44,260 bases of DNA from the NCBI GenBank assembly GCA_903834475.1, contig CAILJH010000102.1, positions 1 through 44,260 of the forward strand, read 5' to 3'. Position numbers and translations under genes: made by a program. Of this stretch, positions 36,207 through 44,096 are shown one piece after another. The notes beneath the pieces are model-generated. The model was not told the origin of the DNA. It did not search any database and saw only the letters and a program-made list of their open reading frames with translations. Position 1 is the first letter of the stretch. Every line of letters begins with the position of its first letter. This DNA is from an uncultured Prolixibacteraceae bacterium. Lineage in GTDB: Bacteria > Bacteroidota > Bacteroidia > Bacteroidales > Prolixibacteraceae.

Positions 36207-36761
36207 TTGAAAAAAGAAGAGTTTAAAACCCTGTTTGAAACCTATTTCGAGGACGTCAGAAAGTATGTTCTCTACCGGTCGGGCAATGATGAAATGGCTA
36301 CCGACATCGCACAGGATACCTTCATGCGAATTTGGGAGAAGCAAATAACCGTCGATCCAAAAACTATTAAAGGACTTTTATTTAAAATAGCCGGTGATTT
36401 ATTTGTTTCACACTACCGGAAAAAACAAGTTGCATTTAACTTCTTCAATACCTTTCAACCCAATACTAAAAACACGACACCTGAAGACGAAATTAACTTT
36501 CAGGAACTTAAGATTGCCTATGACACAGCTTTAAAATCGATGCCGGAAAAACAACGAACCGTATTCCTGATGAATCGGATCGACGAATTGAAATACAAGG
36601 AAATTGCCGATCAATTGGGACTGAGCGTAAAAGCCATTGAAAAACGGATGAGCCAGGCTCTCGAACATTTAAAAACACAATTGAAAGACAAAATATCAGG
36701 CTTGATTTTATTCGTACTGGGGTTTCGTTTTAACCGGATTAAAACTGAAAATGACAAGTGA
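36207..36761 (+). CDS. ECF RNA polymerase sigma factor (FecI-like)
   Basis: This 184-residue protein has sigma-70 region 2 (DIAQDTFMRIWEK, about 38-50) and region 4 (MPEKQRTVFLMNRIDE, then KYKEIADQLGLSVKAIEKRM, about 118-155). The start must be the TTG at 36207, because an in-frame stop lies at 36198-36200 and no ATG intervenes. Its stop overlaps the GTG start of the anti-sigma gene. By family it should be held by that anti-sigma factor until the downstream receptor senses its ligand. Confidence 0.92.
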   Translation: MKKEEFKTLFETYFEDVRKYVLYRSGNDEMATDIAQDTFMRIWEKQITVDPKTIKGLLFKIAGDLFVSHYRKKQVAFNFFNTFQPNTKNTTPEDEINFQELKIAYDTALKSMPEKQRTVFLMNRIDELKYKEIADQLGLSVKAIEKRMSQALEHLKTQLKDKISGLILFVLGFRFNRIKTENDK

Positions 36762-37630
36762 CAGAAATTAAGGAAGATAGGATACTGAGTGCTGTTGACA
36801 AGCGAAGCAAAGCATTTTTCACCGGTGGAGAATTCAACTGGACGAAAAGTGATGCTGACGTTTGGTCTGTGCTTGAAGTAAAAATAGATGCTCTGCCTGT
36901 TAATCGTTCCTTGAAATTCAATTTTAATTTTTCCAAATTTGCTGTTGCCGCAAGCATTCTGGTATTCTTTAGTGTATTAAGTTTTCTTCGATATTATTCC
37001 ATCAGGATAGAAACTACTGTTGGTCAGCACCTCGTGGCCGAACTGCCCGATCATTCAAAAGCCGAACTGAACGCCCAAAGCAACATTATCTATTATCCTT
37101 ATTGGTGGCGGATTAGCCGCATCGTCAAACTCGACGGTGAAGCATACTTCGAAGTGGAAAAGGGTAAAAATTTTACTGTAATTTCATCCAAAGGTACTAC
37201 TCAGGTATTAGGAACAACATTCAACATTTTTTCGCGCGACAACGTTTACAAAGTTACCTGCGTTTCAGGTAGTGTAAAAATAAAATCCGGAACAGGTTCA
37301 GAAACAATCCTGAAACCGAACAGTAAAGCTGAAATTGATGCTGATGGTAAAATCAAAGTACTGACCAATATTGAAACCTATCCTGAAATTTCGTGGAAGA
37401 AAAATGTTTTTTTATTTCATGCATCACCGGTATTTCAGGTCTTTTCTGAAATTGAAAGGCAATATGGAGTGAAAATTAAAGCACCAGCTGACAACTTTAC
37501 ACTGTACACTGGTAATTTCTCCAAAGATCAAAAAGTAGAAGATATATTGAATTATGTATGCCCTGCGCTTGGATTAAAATATATCCGAAAATCAACCGTT
37601 GAGTATATAATAATCCGGGAGAATGAATGA
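36758..37630 (+). CDS. FecR-like anti-sigma factor (FecR domain plus DUF4974)
   Basis: This 290-residue protein has a short cytoplasmic part, one membrane helix (FAVAASILVFFSVLSFL, about 68-84), and a periplasmic FecR domain (ELPDHSKAELNAQSNIIY, DGEAYFEVEKGKNF, VLGTTFNIFS). The C-terminal DUF4974-type domain (ASPVFQVFSEIERQYGV...GLKYI) probably contacts the receptor STN domain. The GTG at 36758 is the first possible start, since an in-frame stop lies at 36752-36754. It overlaps the sigma stop and indicates translational coupling. The stop overlaps the receptor ATG by four bases. Confidence 0.92.
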   Translation: MTEIKEDRILSAVDKRSKAFFTGGEFNWTKSDADVWSVLEVKIDALPVNRSLKFNFNFSKFAVAASILVFFSVLSFLRYYSIRIETTVGQHLVAELPDHSKAELNAQSNIIYYPYWWRISRIVKLDGEAYFEVEKGKNFTVISSKGTTQVLGTTFNIFSRDNVYKVTCVSGSVKIKSGTGSETILKPNSKAEIDADGKIKVLTNIETYPEISWKKNVFLFHASPVFQVFSEIERQYGVKIKAPADNFTLYTGNFSKDQKVEDILNYVCPALGLKYIRKSTVEYIIIRENE

Positions 37631-40248
37631 TCAGGAAAATCGCTATACTGTTTGTCCTTTTGATATTGTCAGTTATTGGCTCAGCTCAATCTAAAACCTA
37701 CAGGATTGAAACCAGCAACCAGCCGTTGAATACGGTTCTGCTTCAATTACGCAATCAGTACGATTTTCAGTTCTCATACAGTGAAAATCAAGTATCGCAA
37801 TTCAAAATAACATTTTCAAAAACTTTTTATTCGAAAGAGGAAGCAGTAAGATATCTGCTCAGGGACCTTCCCTTGCACCTCAAAATAATGGACAATGTGT
37901 TCATTATAATTCCTGATACCAGAAAAAAGAAAACTGATGAAGGAAAATATCTGACTCAAATTGCAGGTCAGATTGTAGAAGCCGGTACTTCTGAGCCACT
38001 GCCCTATTCAAATATCCTGATCAACAATCATCCGATGGTTGCCGATGTAACCGGAAACTTTAATTATACGACATTGGCTGATAGTTCCTACCGCGTCCGT
38101 ATTTCTCATTTAGGATATTACGTTTACGATACGCTCGTATATGCCGGGATCGATCAGCGGTTTAAACTTATCCCTACTTCCATAAAACTTCCGGAGATAC
38201 GCGTTCAAAATAATATAATTGAAAATGCTACCATGGTTGGTGAACGGACTGGTAAAATAACTATCAACCATAGTATTGCACGCTTCATTCCAGGACAAGG
38301 CGACAATTCGGTATTTAATGTAATTAGGCTGATGCCGGGCGTACAGGCAGCCGGTGAGCAGTCGAATGACCTGTTACTTTGGGGAAGTTATGAAGGCCAA
38401 AGCCTGATTACTTTTGATGAGTTTACACTCTTTGGATTAAAAAACTACAGTGACAACATCAGTGTGGTCAATCCCTTTTTAGTAAAGAATATCGAGGTAT
38501 TCAAAGGTGCTTTTGATGCCAAATATGGCAATCGTATCGGCGGAATTATTAATATGACCGGAAAAAGCGGCAACATGCAAAAGCCGGTTCTAAGCCTGAA
38601 TATCAATAATACAACCGTAAACGGAATGGCCGAAGTTCCTATATTTAAGAAATCGTCATTACAGGTGGCTTATCGTCAGACTTATTACAACCTTTATAAT
38701 TCATCGGATTTCAACGTTTTTGCACCCACCAAGCCAGTACCAAAAACCCAGAACAAAGCAGCTCAACTTAAAAATGTAAGCTTCGACCTGAATGTGTATC
38801 CTGATGACTACCGGTTTAATGACCTGAACCTGAAATATACCTGGAATTTCGATAACGGAGATCAGTTTTATGTAAGCATGTATGGTGGCAGCGATCATTT
38901 CAGCCTATCGACCGATGCAAATATCACTCACGAAATGCGAGGGATGCACAACAAAACAGTATCAGAATTACTAAATATTAAATTACTCAATAAGGAAGAT
39001 AACAGCCAACGTGGAATGTCAGTATTCTATAATAAAACATGGAACAATCGGCTCGTTTCCAAGATGGTTTTCACCCATTCCGATTTTTCAAAACATTTAT
39101 CGGAGAACGTAGAATCAACAAACACAAAAACTCAGAACATTTACAATCAGGATCGCGCCTATACCGGGAACAAAGTTCTGGAGAATTCAATCCGAATTGA
39201 GAATCACCTTGACTTTCTGAACGGACATGAACTGGAGTTTGGCGGAGGATTGTATTTCAACGAAGCCGAAATTGCTTCGAATATCAATTTGCGCGATACC
39301 TTGTCCATCAACAGTTTGAACGTTTTCAGAAATAACCGGGCTTTTGCTTATTTACAGGACAATTTACCTATTGGTGAACGTCTTATTTTTCATGCTGGCG
39401 CAAGGATGAACAGGTCATTCAATAGTCCCAAACTTTACTTCGAACCTCGCCTGAGTGCTACTTATAAACTGACCGAACAAATCAAATTGAATGCAAGTCT
39501 GGGACGCTATAATCAGTTTATGTTTAAAGTTGCAAACGTTGATAAAGATCTCAACTATTCCTATCTGTGGGTTACCAGTAGCGAAAATATTCCGGTTCAA
39601 AGTGCCACCCACTGGACTGCCGGAATCAATTATTTCAAGAATGATCTGACCTTCAATGTGGATGCATACTTCAAAATGACTCAAAATCTATCCGAACGGG
39701 TTTTCGAACGTAGAAATATCAAGGGAACCAGAACAGATGGCTTTTTCCCATACTTTGGCAATGCTAAAACCTATGGTCTTGATTTCTATGCAAAAAAGGA
39801 TTTCGGACGACATTCAGTTTGGGCATCATATACCTTAAGCAAAGCTATGGAAAGTCTGGCACCCGCAAACATGCCTCTTCCGCCCTATAAATCGGCCCCG
39901 CAAGATCAATTGCACGAACTCAAGCTTGCCGGATTATTCAATATCGGTAAGTTTTTCCTTTCGTCTGACTATGTTTATGGCTCGGGACTTCAAATCTTAA
40001 AAGAGGTATTTAAAAATCAAACTAATGATGTTTCATACAGCCGGGTTGATGTTGCGGTAACTTACAAATTCACGCCCAAAAGGTTTTCAGGAGAAGTCGG
40101 CCTATCCATTTTAAATTTGTTCGACACACAAAACCTGAAGTACGCAAACCTGAAAACCATTCAGTTATCTCCCGAATTGGGTAATATACAGGTATATTCC
40201 AATGCGGTGGCGTTCACTCCAATCTTATTTCTGAAGCTGGTGTTCTAA
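37627..40248 (+). CDS. TonB-dependent receptor with N-terminal STN signalling domain
   Basis: This 873-residue protein has the signal peptide MIRKIAILFVLLILSVIGSAQ. An STN domain (about 24-96) is the part that talks to the FecR-like protein. A carboxypeptidase-regulatory-like domain (about 112-185) is followed by the plug (about 215-320, with VFKGAFDAKYGNRIGGIINM) and a 22-strand-type barrel ending in aromatic Phe (LKLVF). No SusD-like gene, glycan enzyme or siderophore gene follows, so this is a transducer-type receptor whose ligand is unknown; iron complexes, a cofactor or a glycan are all possible. Confidence 0.9.
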   Translation: MIRKIAILFVLLILSVIGSAQSKTYRIETSNQPLNTVLLQLRNQYDFQFSYSENQVSQFKITFSKTFYSKEEAVRYLLRDLPLHLKIMDNVFIIIPDTRKKKTDEGKYLTQIAGQIVEAGTSEPLPYSNILINNHPMVADVTGNFNYTTLADSSYRVRISHLGYYVYDTLVYAGIDQRFKLIPTSIKLPEIRVQNNIIENATMVGERTGKITINHSIARFIPGQGDNSVFNVIRLMPGVQAAGEQSNDLLLWGSYEGQSLITFDEFTLFGLKNYSDNISVVNPFLVKNIEVFKGAFDAKYGNRIGGIINMTGKSGNMQKPVLSLNINNTTVNGMAEVPIFKKSSLQVAYRQTYYNLYNSSDFNVFAPTKPVPKTQNKAAQLKNVSFDLNVYPDDYRFNDLNLKYTWNFDNGDQFYVSMYGGSDHFSLSTDANITHEMRGMHNKTVSELLNIKLLNKEDNSQRGMSVFYNKTWNNRLVSKMVFTHSDFSKHLSENVESTNTKTQNIYNQDRAYTGNKVLENSIRIENHLDFLNGHELEFGGGLYFNEAEIASNINLRDTLSINSLNVFRNNRAFAYLQDNLPIGERLIFHAGARMNRSFNSPKLYFEPRLSATYKLTEQIKLNASLGRYNQFMFKVANVDKDLNYSYLWVTSSENIPVQSATHWTAGINYFKNDLTFNVDAYFKMTQNLSERVFERRNIKGTRTDGFFPYFGNAKTYGLDFYAKKDFGRHSVWASYTLSKAMESLAPANMPLPPYKSAPQDQLHELKLAGLFNIGKFFLSSDYVYGSGLQILKEVFKNQTNDVSYSRVDVAVTYKFTPKRFSGEVGLSILNLFDTQNLKYANLKTIQLSPELGNIQVYSNAVAFTPILFLKLVF

Positions 40249-40303
40249 AAAGAAAAGAGGACTTTCGCCCTCTTCCAATATTCCGGATACTCAAATTTCG
40301 AAA

Positions 40304-40399
40304 TTTTTTTTTTGCCACAAAGGCTCAAAGACTCAAAGGTTCACGAAGAATATATACAACAAAATCAACACTTTGTGCAACTTTGTGTCTTGGTGGTAA
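40304..40399. repeat. T10 tract and imperfect CCACAAAG/CTTTGTG inverted repeat
   Basis: A run of ten T (40304-40313) is followed by GCCACAAAGGCTCAAAGACTCAAAGG and, about 40 bases on, CTTTGTGCAACTTTGTGTCTTGGTGG. The two arms are imperfect reverse complements. This is a dispersed repeat style I recognise from Bacteroidota intergenic DNA. Together with the AAGAGG/CCTCTT hairpin at about 40254-40274 it probably terminates the receptor transcript. The convergent aldolase gene ends at 40408. Confidence 0.55.
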
Positions 40400-40407
40400 T
40401 TCTAATT

Positions 40408-41358
40408 TTACTCCAACAATTCGTAATCGTGCATTTCTTTCATAAACGAAACAAAGTCATCCTTCCGTTCAGAATCCATCCAGGCCATTGCACTTCTCGG
40501 ATGTTCGTTTAACGCCCCGGTAATCAGGTAAGGAACGTGATAGCCCCAGTCAATTTTCTTATTCCATGGAAGTACATGTTCCTGAATAGCTTTCAGCAAA
40601 GGCAACAAACGGTATTTTGGATTTTTCAGGAAGGCAATTAGAATCTCGACTGGGCAATTACCGGCACCGCGTCCCATTCCAAGCAGAGTGGCATCGAGGT
40701 AAGTTGCACCACCAATCAGGGCAGTAATGGTATTCGACATGGCCAGTTGCATATTATTGTGCGCATGAATTCCGATTTCCTTACCCGGTAATGCGGCCTG
40801 ATATTTCTTCAAAAGTTCATCAATGCTTTCACTGTACATGCTGCCAAAACTATCGACCACATAAACGATAGGAACCCGCGACTTGGCCAGATCCGAAAGG
40901 GCTTCATCCAAATCGTGTTCGTTCACTTTCGAAACGGCCATCAGGTTAACGGTCACTTCATATCCTTTATCCATGCAATGATGAGCCAGTTCAATGGCTT
41001 TGTCCATTTGATGTACATAGCAGGCCACACGCATCATATCAATCACACTTTCTGAAGCAGGTAAGATGTCTTCCATGTCGATACGGCCAATATCAACCAA
41101 TGCAGATAATTTGAGTTTGGTATTATTATCGCCAACAACCCGGCGCAAATCCTTTTCGGAACAAAATTTCCAAGGACCAACTTCATCACGGCTGAACGCT
41201 TTTTCACTGCTGATATAACCAATTTCCATGTAGTCAACTCCGGCTTCAACACAGGCATCGTAAACGCCTTTTACGAATTCGTCACTAAACTGCCATTTAT
41301 TCATCAGCCCACCATCGCGGACAGTACAGTCAACCACTTTAATATTTTCCTTATACAT
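40408..41358 (-). CDS. DRE-TIM/HMGL-like aldolase-domain protein
   Basis: This 316-residue TIM-barrel protein carries the family start motif VVDCTVRDGG (R14 and D15 correspond to the catalytic Arg and metal-binding Asp of the TLRDG motif) and the metal-binding pair H198/H200 in IGIHAHNN. GMGRGAGNCPVE matches the later barrel loop. Homologues include 4-hydroxy-2-oxovalerate aldolase, isopropylmalate synthase and HMG-CoA lyase. The substrate cannot be told. It follows the chorismate mutase gene by 10 bp and is surely co-transcribed with it. Confidence 0.88.
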   Translation of the reverse strand: MYKENIKVVDCTVRDGGLMNKWQFSDEFVKGVYDACVEAGVDYMEIGYISSEKAFSRDEVGPWKFCSEKDLRRVVGDNNTKLKLSALVDIGRIDMEDILPASESVIDMMRVACYVHQMDKAIELAHHCMDKGYEVTVNLMAVSKVNEHDLDEALSDLAKSRVPIVYVVDSFGSMYSESIDELLKKYQAALPGKEIGIHAHNNMQLAMSNTITALIGGATYLDATLLGMGRGAGNCPVEILIAFLKNPKYRLLPLLKAIQEHVLPWNKKIDWGYHVPYLITGALNEHPRSAMAWMDSERKDDFVSFMKEMHDYELLE

Positions 41359-41368
41359 TTTTTCCTAT

Positions 41369-41686
41369 TTAGATTTGATTACTATTTTCCTTCTCATTGT
41401 TCCTGAATATTTCCAGTTCTTTTTGGACATTCCAGTTTACAAGCAATTTATACATTTCTTCGAACAGGTCCGGATTCAGTCCAAATTCCTGAGCCCATTC
41501 CCTTCTTTTCTGAAAAACCCTCAACTGACGATCCTTTGCGACAATTCCTTCAGCATTATTTTTGAATTTCACAATTTCCCGCACATATTCCATACGCTTT
41601 CCAAATGCTTCAATGATATGGTAATCAACCTTATCAATGCAGTCTCTTATCTCATCGATGCTCATGCAATCTTCAGCTTCTTTCAT
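41369..41686 (-). CDS. Chorismate mutase, type II (AroQ/PchB-like)
   Basis: This 105-residue all-helical protein has the AroQ pattern: IDEIRDCIDKVDYHIIEAFGKRMEYVREIVKFK, with the helix-1 basic residues, then VAKDRQLRVFQKRREWA and the third helix. It converts chorismate to prephenate or, in the related PchB branch, acts as an isochorismate pyruvate lyase. The start may instead be the internal ATG at residue 8 (MSIDEI). It lies directly upstream of the aldolase gene; the pairing suggests a dedicated chorismate-derived pathway rather than bulk Phe/Tyr synthesis. Confidence 0.85.
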   Translation of the reverse strand: MKEAEDCMSIDEIRDCIDKVDYHIIEAFGKRMEYVREIVKFKNNAEGIVAKDRQLRVFQKRREWAQEFGLNPDLFEEMYKLLVNWNVQKELEIFRNNEKENSNQI

Positions 41687-42066
41687 TACTGATTTTTTGT
41701 CGCAAAAATAACGATCTAAAATGATTTACCTAATTTTCGTGTTAAATTATAAATCTAACAGACCAGAACTTTAATAATTCATAGTAAAACGAACAATTTG
41801 GTTAACAGGAGATATTTTTAGGGCTTGTCGGCATGATACCAGAGTTCACCGAATAGATCCCACAATTTGCCGATGGGTGTTATTCATATTTATTCTTAAT
41901 TACACAAATTTACTGAAGTCACAGTCTTTCTTTGACCAAATTCAATTAACTTGTGGCTATGTCAAAGCATACATGACTGATTATCTAAAATGGAGTCCGG
42001 AAACCAATGTAAACGGGGCGTAACCGAAAAGCCTAATGAGTAGGACCAATATAGACAAACAACCTT
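41687..42066. other. Intergenic region upstream of chorismate mutase and TM2 genes
   Basis: This 380-bp stretch between divergent genes has no coding sequence I can support. The right part (about 41990-42050) is less AT-rich than its surroundings and has short complementary arms (GTCC/GGAC at 41995-41998 and 42043-42046, CGG/CCG at 42014-42026). It might be a leader element. A pair TCGGCA/TGCCGA brackets about 41827-41877. None is strong enough to call. Confidence 0.4.
41703..41710 (-). promoter_or_regulatory. Candidate -7 box for the chorismate mutase operon
   Basis: On the minus strand TATTTTTG matches TAnnTTTG and lies 16 bp before the start at 41686, or further if the internal start is used. 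No clear -33 box was found. This would give a very short leader. Confidence 0.3.
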
Positions 42067-42405
42067 ATGGAATCTCAAAAAGTCGACATGTTCATCATGA
42101 CCAATGCAAAGTATTTTGAAAGCTATCAGATTAATGCCATCCGCGAAAGACTCATTGCCATTGATGATTCAAGGTGGGCCATGATTTCTACTCTTCAATT
42201 GAAAGATCCAACAACCAGTTTAATCGTTTCCATACTGGCCGGTCATTTTGGAATCGACCGGTTTATTCTCGGAGATACCGGGTTAGGAATTGCTAAACTT
42301 CTGACTTGCGGTGGCCTCGGATTCTGGACTATTATTGATTGGTTTCTGATCATGGGCGTTACACGCGAAAAAAACATGCACACCATTCAGCAACTTCTTT
42401 ATTAA
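42067..42405 (+). CDS. TM2-domain membrane protein
   Basis: This 112-residue protein has a TM2 domain in its second half: two membrane helices separated by a short turn (SLIVSILAGHFGIDRFILGD, then IAKLLTCGGLGFWTIIDWF). The N-terminal 45 residues are soluble. TM2 proteins occur widely and have no fixed function. It opens a run of four small membrane-protein genes; the next gene starts 5 bp after its stop. Confidence 0.88.
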   Translation: MESQKVDMFIMTNAKYFESYQINAIRERLIAIDDSRWAMISTLQLKDPTTSLIVSILAGHFGIDRFILGDTGLGIAKLLTCGGLGFWTIIDWFLIMGVTREKNMHTIQQLLY

Positions 42406-42410
42406 TACGA

Positions 42411-42821
42411 ATGGTCCGGAACAAGTTGTATGTCCTTATGTCAACGGCTTGTACTGCAGGGTACATCTGGCTTTTCCTCAATTATCAACGAAGTGTCTCG
42501 GCGTCCTTTGAGCCCGGAATATGCTTATTTAAACGGATAACGGGCATACCCTGTCCTTCCTGTGGATCAACACGTTCAGTTCTGTCTATTCTGAATGGAG
42601 ATTTTATTGGGGCATTATTCTGGAATCCATTTGGAATCATTATCCTTTCGACCCTGATTTTGGCACCAATTTGGATTCTATATGATATTGTTCTTCGAAA
42701 GGACAGCTTGCTGCAGGTTTATAACCGTACCGAAATTTTCATGAGACGAAAATGGATCGCGATACCACTGATTTTGCTGGTTATCCTGAATTGGATTTGG
42801 AACATATACAAAGGACTATGA
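42411..42821 (+). CDS. DUF2752 membrane protein
   Basis: The ATG at 42411 (MVRNKLYVL) gives a 136-residue protein. An upstream ATG at 42339 in the same frame would overlap the TM2 gene by 67 bp and is unlikely. The DUF2752 signature is C-L-F-K-R-I-T-GIPCPSCGSTRSV followed by LNGDFIGALFWNPFG. The conserved CPxCGxTR motif suggests a metal- or redox-active site, but no function is established. Three hydrophobic segments are present. DUF2752 genes often sit beside TM2 genes in this phylum. Confidence 0.87.
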   Translation: MVRNKLYVLMSTACTAGYIWLFLNYQRSVSASFEPGICLFKRITGIPCPSCGSTRSVLSILNGDFIGALFWNPFGIIILSTLILAPIWILYDIVLRKDSLLQVYNRTEIFMRRKWIAIPLILLVILNWIWNIYKGL

Positions 42822-43249
42822 TTGCTACTTCAACTTTTCACTATCAGCCCACCGATCACGAGGCAGAAAAAGCTTCGAACAGTTATGTGATGTCGATGAT
42901 TGCCATTATGGGCGGTTTGCCGTTACCCATTATCAACCTGATCGCGACTTTCTTTTTCTATCTCGGGAACAGAAAAGGCACTTTCTATGTCCGTTGGCAT
43001 TGTACCCAGGCATTGCTGTCACAGCTTTTTCTCATCCCTTTCAACAGCGCGGGATTCTGGTGGACCGTTTCTATCATTTTCACTTCTGAAACGATAAGTT
43101 CACAATACATCGCCTACATCCTAACACTCTTCATTTTCAACCTGATCGAGTTTATCGGAACCATCTACACCGCAATTATTACCCGTAAAGGCCGGCACGT
43201 AGAATGGTGGGTAATTGGAGGCCTAACCAATTTAATCTGCAAAGCCTGA
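42818..43249 (+). CDS. DUF4870/Tic20-like small membrane protein
   Basis: The start at 42818 overlaps the previous stop (ATGA) and gives 143 residues. About four membrane segments are visible, with the soluble YVRWHCTQALLSQLF motif in the position of the conserved RFHxxQAL stretch of the DUF4870/Tic20 group. Function unknown; the family is membrane-embedded. An upstream in-frame ATG at 42752 would overlap the neighbour by 70 bp and is not favoured. The stop overlaps the next start (TGATG). Confidence 0.75.
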   Translation: MIATSTFHYQPTDHEAEKASNSYVMSMIAIMGGLPLPIINLIATFFFYLGNRKGTFYVRWHCTQALLSQLFLIPFNSAGFWWTVSIIFTSETISSQYIAYILTLFIFNLIEFIGTIYTAIITRKGRHVEWWVIGGLTNLICKA

Positions 43250-44055
43250 TGAAAAAAATACTTACCGAACTTGTTCTGACTGTGGCAATAATTGTTGCCG
43301 TGTGGTTTGGATTGTCGCAGGTAGATTGGATGAAGCTTTTCAAGATTAAACAGGCGACTCAAAATACCGAAGAGAAAATCGGCGATTTGTTCTGGAAGAT
43401 GATGCAGAATTCGGAAACTGAAATTACTTCGGATTCCATTGTGGCTCCCGTTGATTCAATCCTGACCCGGATTTGCACGGCCAATTCGATTGACCGGAAG
43501 AAGATCAAACTCCATCTGCTCCGGAAAGACGATATCAATGCGTTTGCACTGCCAGGAAATCATTTGGTGATTTATTCAGGCCTGATTACCACCTGCGAGA
43601 ACGAAGCAGAATTATACGGTGTAATTGGCCATGAATTGGCACACATGGAAAAGAACCATGTAATGAATAAACTGGTCAAAGAAATCGGGTTGTCGGTGCT
43701 GATTTCCATATCGACCGGAAACGGAAATTCTGAAGCGATAAAATCTGCAATAAAACAAATCTCATCGAGTGCCTACGACCGGAAACTGGAAACCGAAGCC
43801 GACCTCACCGCCGTGGATTACCTGGAGAAGGCCGGAATTGATCCCGAACCTTTCGCCAACTTCCTATACCAGCTGGCCGATCAAACTAAGAATCTGCCAA
43901 GCCAAATTTACTGGATCAGCAGCCATCCTGAATCGAAAGAACGGGCAGAAAAGATTATTGAACGAATCAAAGGCAAAAGCTTTCCGAAAGCTGAAGTAAT
44001 GGATAGTTTGAGGTTTGAGAGGTTGAAGGAAAGAGTGCAAGAACTTGTGAAATAA
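43249..44055 (+). CDS. M48-family metallopeptidase, membrane-anchored
   Basis: The start at 43249 (MKKILTELVL) gives 268 residues with one N-terminal membrane anchor (about 5-22) and a periplasmic M48 peptidase domain. Zinc-binding HELAH is at residues 128-132, and the third ligand lies in ETEAD at 181-185. NAFALPGNHLVIYSGLI is the typical M48 substrate-strand block. Family members (LoiP, BepA, HtpX relatives) degrade misfolded envelope proteins. The overlap with the previous gene and its membrane-protein neighbours suggest envelope quality control, as inference. Confidence 0.92.
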   Translation: MKKILTELVLTVAIIVAVWFGLSQVDWMKLFKIKQATQNTEEKIGDLFWKMMQNSETEITSDSIVAPVDSILTRICTANSIDRKKIKLHLLRKDDINAFALPGNHLVIYSGLITTCENEAELYGVIGHELAHMEKNHVMNKLVKEIGLSVLISISTGNGNSEAIKSAIKQISSSAYDRKLETEADLTAVDYLEKAGIDPEPFANFLYQLADQTKNLPSQIYWISSHPESKERAEKIIERIKGKSFPKAEVMDSLRFERLKERVQELVK

Positions 44056-44096
44056 TCTCAATTAATAATGGAAATAACAAATTAGAAAAATATATC

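Noticed and set aside
37627-40248. Receptor as part of a Sus-type polysaccharide utilisation locus
   Set aside because: No SusD-like gene or carbohydrate-active enzyme is adjacent, and the next gene is convergent.
41375-41692. Plus-strand 105-codon frame exactly opposite the chorismate mutase gene
   Set aside because: Mirror frame of a recognisable enzyme; no motif or signal supports it.
42339-42410. Upstream in-frame start of the DUF2752 gene (similarly 42752 and 43204 for the next two genes)
   Set aside because: These starts overlap the preceding gene by 46-70 bp and add residues unlike the family. The later ATGs give clean signal or membrane starts and ATGA/TGATG junctions.
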